The position numbers were made by a program, and so were the translations under genes. A DNA stretch of 11,063 nucleotides from Campylobacteraceae bacterium (GTDB lineage: Bacteria > Campylobacterota > Campylobacteria > Campylobacterales > Sulfurospirillaceae): NCBI GenBank assembly GCA_027055635.1, contig JALUMZ010000123.1:1-11063 (forward strand). Reading direction: 5' to 3'. This document shows, one piece after another, positions 6,828-11,063 of this stretch (its first letter is position 1; every line of letters begins with the position of its first letter). The notes below the pieces were generated by a model. The model made no database searches. It had not been told where the DNA came from and was given only the letters and a program-made list of their open reading frames with translations.

Positions 6828-7049
6828 GCTTTAGTAGCGTGTGAATTGATGAGGAATTTACTTCCTTATCAAGATGGCAGTTAAAACAAAGTTTACGACC
6901 GCAGGTTGTGCTTTAGTAGCGTGTGAATTGATGAGGAATTTACTTCCTTATCAAGATGGCAGTTAAAACAAAGTTTACGACCGCAGGTTGTGCTTTAGTA
7001 GCGTGTGAATTGATGAGGAATTTACTTCCTTATCAAGATGGCAGTTAAA
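6828..7049 (+). repeat. Tandem array of an 82-bp repeat, 2.7 copies
   Basis: There are two full head-to-tail copies (6828-6909 and 6910-6991) and a 58-base partial copy (6992-7049). I read them as identical over the shared length. Each unit can form two hairpins. The first is GATGAGGAA/TTCCTTATC with a 5-nt loop (6848-6870 in copy 1, one G-T pair). The second is TACGACC/GGTTGTG around GCA (6894-6910). The copies have no spacers between them and no frame stays open, because 82 is not a multiple of three. The array fills nearly the whole gap between the EamA gene and kdsA, and ends 16 bases before the kdsA ATG, so it is probably transcribed as kdsA leader or as small RNA. Perfect identity suggests recent duplication. 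Confidence 0.95.
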
Positions 7050-7065
7050 TGAAAAAGGTGATAAG

Positions 7066-7863
7066 ATGATTTTGATAGCAGGACCATGTTCGATAGAGAG
7101 TAGAGATTTGCTTCTAAATGTGGCAGAAAAGTTGGTAAAATACAGTGAAGACGATAGTATAGATTTCTATTTTAAATCCAGCTTTGATAAGGCAAATAGA
7201 ACAAGCCTGAGTAGCTTTAGAGGACCGGGAATTGAAGAGGGTTTGAAGTTGCTTGATGAGGTGAAGAGAGAGTTTGGATTTAAGATTTTGACCGATGTTC
7301 ATGAGAGTTATCAGCCAAAAATAGTTGCAGAAGTGGCAGATGTATTGCAGATACCAGCTTTTTTATGTCGCCAGACTGATTTATTGGTAGCTAGTGCAAA
7401 AACTGATGCGGTAGTAAATATTAAAAAAGGTCAATTTCTAAATCCAAGCGATATGAAATACTCAGTAAAAAAGGTGCTAGAGACAAGAGGCGTACAGGAG
7501 GAAGGCAGAGATGTTGCTTTTAAAAATGGAGTATGGCTAACTGAAAGAGGTAGTACTTTTGGTTATGGCAATCTAGTGGTAGATATGAGGAGTTTTTTGA
7601 TTATGAGTGAGTTTGCACCTGTAATTTTTGATGCTACTCATTCAGTTCAGATGCCAGGAATCGCAGGAGGTAGTAGCGGAGGAAAACGAGAGTTTGTAGC
7701 TCCACTATCAAGAGCAGCCGCAGCCATAGGAGTAGATGGATTTTTCTTTGAGACTCACTCCAATCCAGATGCTGCTTTGTGTGATGGACCAAATATGCTC
7801 AACCTAGAGGCTTTAGATAGCGCCATAGAGGATATAAAAAAGATACAAAATGCCTTTCAATGA
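7066..7863 (+). CDS. kdsA: 3-deoxy-D-manno-octulosonate 8-phosphate synthase, metal-dependent class
   Basis: KdsA condenses phosphoenolpyruvate with arabinose 5-phosphate to give Kdo 8-phosphate, the first committed step to the Kdo of lipopolysaccharide; it is a cytosolic TIM-barrel enzyme. The 265-residue length is normal. Family blocks include IAGPCSIES (4-12), KANRTS (42-47), FRGPGIEEGL (51-60), the central DATHSVQMPG (189-198) and ETHSNPDAALCDGP (229-242). C8, H192, E229 and D240 match in spacing the metal ligands of the metal-dependent Aquifex enzyme (C11, H185, E222, D233), whereas E. coli KdsA has Asn in place of the Cys. The ATG at 7066 has AAGG seven bases upstream. It follows the 82-bp repeat array and converges on nuoF with five bases between the stops. 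Confidence 0.97.
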   Translation: MILIAGPCSIESRDLLLNVAEKLVKYSEDDSIDFYFKSSFDKANRTSLSSFRGPGIEEGLKLLDEVKREFGFKILTDVHESYQPKIVAEVADVLQIPAFLCRQTDLLVASAKTDAVVNIKKGQFLNPSDMKYSVKKVLETRGVQEEGRDVAFKNGVWLTERGSTFGYGNLVVDMRSFLIMSEFAPVIFDATHSVQMPGIAGGSSGGKREFVAPLSRAAAAIGVDGFFFETHSNPDAALCDGPNMLNLEALDSAIEDIKKIQNAFQ

Positions 7864-7868
7864 TTTTG

Positions 7869-9113
7869 CTATTTAACCAATGAGTAAAACTCATCTTTGA
7901 ATTTACCTATATAGCTATCTATGATATAGGCAACTGATGGTGCAAAAACACAAATAGTCTTTCCATTTAGGATAAAACTAAGATCTATAAGAGTTTGGAG
8001 ATCTTTTTTGGTTCCATGTCCATCTAAAATTTTGCCCATCAGTTTATCACTCCAGCCAACCCCTTCTCGACAAGGAGTGCACTGTCCACAGCTCTCATGA
8101 TGGTAAAATTCAAATAGATTTTTAACGACATCAGGCATAAATACACTCTCATCCATCAGTATCATGCCTCCTGTTCCAAGACTTGAGCCGTGTGCCCTTA
8201 GGGATTCATAATCAAGAGTTATATCTTCTATCTCATCAGCCCTCAATACATGAGTTGAAGAGCCTCCGGGTATGATGGCTTTTAGTTTTTTCCCATCTTT
8301 GACACCCCCGCCAATTCTGTTTATAAATTCACTCATACTCTCGCCAAACTGCATCTCATAAATTCCTGGTTTTTGCACATGACCACTCATACCAAAGAGC
8401 ATAGTGCCGGGGCTTTTTTGAGTACCAAAAGCCCTGTATGCTTCAAAACCATCTTCTACTATAAAAGGTACGCTTGCTATTGTCTCAACATTGTTTACAA
8501 CAGACGGACAGCCAAAAAACCACTCCGGCTCTTTTTGTTGAGGTTTTAGTCTCGGATGTCCTCTTTTGCCTTCCAACGACTCTACTAGAGCACTTTTTTC
8601 GCCACATATATAGGCACCCGCACCTCTGTGGAGTGTTATATCGAGCTTATAATCGTATCCTAAAACATTCTCACCTAAGATTTTTGCGTTATATGCTTCA
8701 TCTATCGCAGCCTGAAGTCTCTTTGCCCAAAAAACATACTCACCTCTTATATAGATATAGGCATGATGTGATTTTATGGCATAGCTTGAACAGATAATTC
8801 CCTCGATCAAAAGATGTGGGTCAAACTCTAGTATCTGCCTGTCTTTGAAAGTTCCCGGTTCGCTCTCATCTGCATTGACTATAAGATAGGTCGGTTTTTG
8901 GCTTGGATTTGGTATTAGTTTCCATTTCCCGCCTGTTTGTGCACCTCCTCCGCCTTTTCCTCTTAAGCCACTTTTATCAACTGCTTCTAGAACATCTTCG
9001 CTACTCATGGAAAAGAGTTTTTTCAAAGATGAGTATCTGCCGTTTTTTCTAGCAACCTCTAGTATATGTGAGTCTTTTATATCAAAATTTTTACTCTCAA
9101 TTTTTTTTATCAT
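7869..9113 (-). CDS. nuoF: NADH-quinone oxidoreductase subunit F (FMN and NADH binding)
   Basis: This 414-residue NuoF is the entry point of complex I. It oxidises NADH at FMN and passes electrons to its 4Fe-4S cluster (N3) on the cytoplasmic arm. The sequence shows the FMN-site glycine loop GLRGKGGGGAQTGGKW (49-64), NADESEPGTFKDR (80-92), the NADH-site block GAGAYICGEKSALVESLEGK (164-183), and cluster ligands C342, C345 and C348 in SCGQCTPCREG plus C388 in TICVF. The glycine loop is AQTGGKW where the common form is FPTGLKW, a modest variant. Its ATG overlaps the nuoE stop as ATGA. It is the last gene of this operon: no nuoG follows, and the stop faces kdsA at five bases. Confidence 0.96.
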   Translation of the reverse strand: MIKKIESKNFDIKDSHILEVARKNGRYSSLKKLFSMSSEDVLEAVDKSGLRGKGGGGAQTGGKWKLIPNPSQKPTYLIVNADESEPGTFKDRQILEFDPHLLIEGIICSSYAIKSHHAYIYIRGEYVFWAKRLQAAIDEAYNAKILGENVLGYDYKLDITLHRGAGAYICGEKSALVESLEGKRGHPRLKPQQKEPEWFFGCPSVVNNVETIASVPFIVEDGFEAYRAFGTQKSPGTMLFGMSGHVQKPGIYEMQFGESMSEFINRIGGGVKDGKKLKAIIPGGSSTHVLRADEIEDITLDYESLRAHGSSLGTGGMILMDESVFMPDVVKNLFEFYHHESCGQCTPCREGVGWSDKLMGKILDGHGTKKDLQTLIDLSFILNGKTICVFAPSVAYIIDSYIGKFKDEFYSLVK

Positions 9114-9583
9114 TTTAGCTTACCTATTATTTCATCTATCATTTCAGGAGTGCTGTTTTGAATATAATCATCATTTATGCACACGCAAGGTGCAGTGCCG
9201 CAAGAGCCTAGGCACTCCACTTCTGTTATGGTAAACTTCATATCTTCTGTGGTTTCTCCGGCTTTTATACCAAGTCTATTTTCTATATGTTTTTTGATGC
9301 TTTGGCTTCCTCTTAGTTGGCATGAGAGTGTTTTACATACTTGGATATTGTACTTTCCAACGGGCTTAAGATGGAACATGGAGTAAAAAGAGGCGATAGA
9401 GTAGATATCCATAGGTGACATATCTAGTTTTTTTGCCAAATATTTCATAGCATCTTCGCAAATCCAACCATCTTGATACTGTATCATCCACAAACATGGA
9501 AGTGTAAGAGAGTCTTTCTTAGGGTATCTTTTTAGTAATTCTTGAAATTTTTTCTCATTTTTTTCGCTAAATTGCCAACTCAT
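9110..9583 (-). CDS. nuoE: NADH-quinone oxidoreductase subunit E (2Fe-2S)
   Basis: NuoE, 157 residues, is the thioredoxin-fold subunit of the NADH dehydrogenase module and carries the 2Fe-2S cluster N1a next to NuoF. The four ligands are visible as C83 and C88 in VCKTLSCQLRG and C124 and C128 in ECLGSCGTAPCVCIND. The N-terminal helical part includes LPCLWMIQYQDGWI (28-41) and the family block YSIASFYSMFHLKPVGKY (61-78). Length and motif order are normal for the family. It overlaps nuoCD upstream and nuoF downstream by four bases each (ATGA), so the three are probably translationally coupled. It acts at the tip of the complex I arm in the cytoplasm. Confidence 0.95.
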   Translation of the reverse strand: MSWQFSEKNEKKFQELLKRYPKKDSLTLPCLWMIQYQDGWICEDAMKYLAKKLDMSPMDIYSIASFYSMFHLKPVGKYNIQVCKTLSCQLRGSQSIKKHIENRLGIKAGETTEDMKFTITEVECLGSCGTAPCVCINDDYIQNSTPEMIDEIIGKLK

Positions 9584-11063
9584 CTATCTAATTCCCCCGC
9601 TATTATATTTAAACTACCCAAATCCAATACGGCATCTGCTACCATTTCACCCTCAACCATATCAGCAAGCGAGCTCATGGCGTAGAAGCAAGGAGGTCTT
9701 ACTTTCACTTTGTATGGTGTGCCGCTACCATCGCTGATGATATAAAATCCTAACTCTCCATTTGCTGCTTCGATAGAGTCATAATACTCTTGTGAAGGAA
9801 CTTGTACACCATCCATCACCAATTTAAATTGGTTCATAGTTCCCTCTATAGTTGTATAGACTTTCTCTTTTTTTGGGAATGTTATGGCGTGATTTGCTAC
9901 GCTTATCTCTCCATCCGGCAGCCTATCCATGGCTTGGTTTATAATTCTTATACTTTGTCTTATCTCTTCAAATCTTACCATCATCCTATCATATACATCA
10001 CCGACACTTCCAAGTGCAACATCAAAATCAAATGTATCATAAAAATAGTATGGCTTCTGTTTTCTTAGATCATAGTTAACGCCGCTTGCTCTTAGGTTTG
10101 GTCCACTCCATCCTCTGTTTATCGCTTCTTGAGCTGATACTACTCCGATATTTTGTGCTCTGTCTTGAAAGATTCTATTGTGTGCTATTAGATTTAAGGA
10201 GTCATCCATCCCTTTTTCTACCTCTTTTAGGCATACTCTAAGATCCTCTTCAAAACCCTCATATAGATCATGAGTCATTCCCCCGATTCTCATATATGAG
10301 TTTGTGAGTCTAGCTCCAGTCAGTTTTGAGAGAAGATGGTATGCGCTCTCTCTAGGATTGTACAGATACCAATAATTTGTCAATGCACCCATGTCAACGA
10401 GGTTTGCAGCCAGACAGACAAGGTGATCAATCACTCTTGATAACTCCCCGATTATGACTCTTATGAATTGACCTCTTTTTGGAAGTTCAACTCCAAGCAT
10501 ACCCTCTACTGTATGGGCAAAAGCTATATTGTTAAGTATGGCAGAACAGTAGTTTAGTCTATCTGTATAAGGGATGATTTGATTGTAAGTATGGTTTTCA
10601 CAGGATTTTTCAAAGCCTCTGTGAAGGTAGCCTATCTCGCTTACCGCACTGATGATATTTTCACCCTCAAGCGCTACAAAAGTTCTGATTGTTCCATGAC
10701 TTGCAGGGTGGGCAGGTCCAAGGTTTAAAAACATCAAATCTTCGTGTGTATCATAGCCTTTAACCTTTAGTTTTGGAGTCATCTCATCCATCAAATCATC
10801 TGTTTTAGTGCAGAGTTGATTTTTTCTTATAGGATAATCTTTTCTTAAGGGGTGTCCTATAAACTCTTTATGGTTTAGAATTCTCTTTAAATTTGGGTGG
10901 TTTTTAAATTTTAAACCATACTGGTCCCAAACTTCTCTTTCGCTCCAATTTGCTGATTTATATAGATCAGTTATGGATTCTATGATCTCATCTTCATTTA
11001 GATACGATTTTAGTATGATAGTATTGTCAAAATTTTTATCTTTGAGTATGTATATTATGGCAA
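9580..11063 (-). CDS. nuoCD: NADH-quinone oxidoreductase fused subunit C/D, 5' partial
   Basis: The nuoC reading frame enters at the window edge (first whole codon at 11061) and continues without a stop into nuoD. The 89 upstream codons include the NuoC blocks ANWSEREVWDQYGLKFKNHP and GHPLRKDYPI, then lead directly into the NuoD part. NuoD blocks follow: LGPAHPASHGT, GYLHRGFEK, LTGARLTNSYMRIGG and a typical end in GELDR. Counting from the TTG at 10794, H33 and Y82 fall where Thermus Nqo4 has the quinone-site His38 and Tyr87. No in-frame ATG, GTG or TTG occurs in the NuoC stretch in view. The TTG (10794) and ATG (10791) at the junction have no good ribosome-binding site, so I read it as one fused polypeptide. 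It joins the peripheral arm to the membrane part. The N-terminus of NuoC lies outside the window. Confidence 0.9.
   Translation of the reverse strand, partial: AIIYILKDKNFDNTIILKSYLNEDEIIESITDLYKSANWSEREVWDQYGLKFKNHPNLKRILNHKEFIGHPLRKDYPIRKNQLCTKTDDLMDEMTPKLKVKGYDTHEDLMFLNLGPAHPASHGTIRTFVALEGENIISAVSEIGYLHRGFEKSCENHTYNQIIPYTDRLNYCSAILNNIAFAHTVEGMLGVELPKRGQFIRVIIGELSRVIDHLVCLAANLVDMGALTNYWYLYNPRESAYHLLSKLTGARLTNSYMRIGGMTHDLYEGFEEDLRVCLKEVEKGMDDSLNLIAHNRIFQDRAQNIGVVSAQEAINRGWSGPNLRASGVNYDLRKQKPYYFYDTFDFDVALGSVGDVYDRMMVRFEEIRQSIRIINQAMDRLPDGEISVANHAITFPKKEKVYTTIEGTMNQFKLVMDGVQVPSQEYYDSIEAANGELGFYIISDGSGTPYKVKVRPPCFYAMSSLADMVEGEMVADAVLDLGSLNIIAGELDR

Noticed and set aside
6813..6840. Intrinsic terminator after the EamA gene
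   Set aside because: The stem is only 5 bp and no run of T follows.
6828..7049. CRISPR array
   Set aside because: The 82-bp units are directly adjacent with no unique spacers, and no cas genes are nearby.
8474..8797. Plus-strand 107-codon reading frame opposite nuoF
   Set aside because: It is the antisense shadow of a clearly conserved nuoF segment and has a His/Leu-rich composition typical of such shadows.
10782..10794. Independent nuoD start (TTG 10794, ATG 10791 or ATG 10782)
   Set aside because: The NuoC frame reads straight through, and no convincing ribosome-binding site lies at the right distance; separate initiation cannot be fully excluded.

Overview
The window looks like chromosomal DNA from a member of the Campylobacterota (formerly Epsilonproteobacteria), closer to free-living sulfur or hydrogen oxidisers of the Sulfurimonas/Sulfurovum kind than to Helicobacter or Campylobacter. 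The reasons are the AT-rich, tightly packed genes with many TTG starts, a histidine kinase H-box of the HQWRQPL type common in this phylum, and a complex I cluster that still carries nuoE and nuoF. The assignment is an inference from style, not from a database match.

Layout. 1-1184 (+): the 3' part of a PAS histidine kinase whose start lies outside the window. 1160-1439: a 280-bp element bounded by 38-nt inverted repeats with further nested hairpins. It is MITE-like, and its left arm supplies the last codons and stop of the kinase. 1440-1649: AT-rich spacer with a weak minus-strand reading frame, possibly a decayed gene. 1656-3256 (+): a compact three-gene operon of an unrecognised small protein, a NimA/pyridoxamine-oxidase-like flavin-binding protein and a Ser/Thr-type metallophosphoesterase. 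3246-4334 (-): an MscS-type mechanosensitive channel, convergent with and overlapping the phosphoesterase. 4411-6800 (+): a three-gene operon of a TauE/SafE transporter, an exported DUF3108-like protein and an EamA/DMT transporter, starting behind a good TATAAT box. 6801-7065: intergenic region with 2.7 direct copies of an 82-bp hairpin-rich repeat. 7066-7863 (+): kdsA, of the metal-dependent class. 7869-11063 (-): the end of a nuo operon, read nuoCD -> nuoE -> nuoF with ATGA overlaps. The operon ends at nuoF, five bases from the end of kdsA.

How the genes work together. The NuoCD, NuoE and NuoF products form the NADH-oxidising arm and the connecting part of respiratory complex I. NuoF binds FMN, NADH and a 4Fe-4S cluster, NuoE carries a 2Fe-2S cluster, and NuoD helps form the quinone site. 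The nuoC frame runs without a stop into nuoD, so this is a fused NuoCD, which is easily missed because the nuoC part has no start codon inside the window. KdsA makes the Kdo precursor for lipopolysaccharide. The other operons are transport and envelope functions without a clear shared pathway. The most unusual non-coding items are the 280-bp inverted-repeat element and the 82-bp tandem array in front of kdsA.
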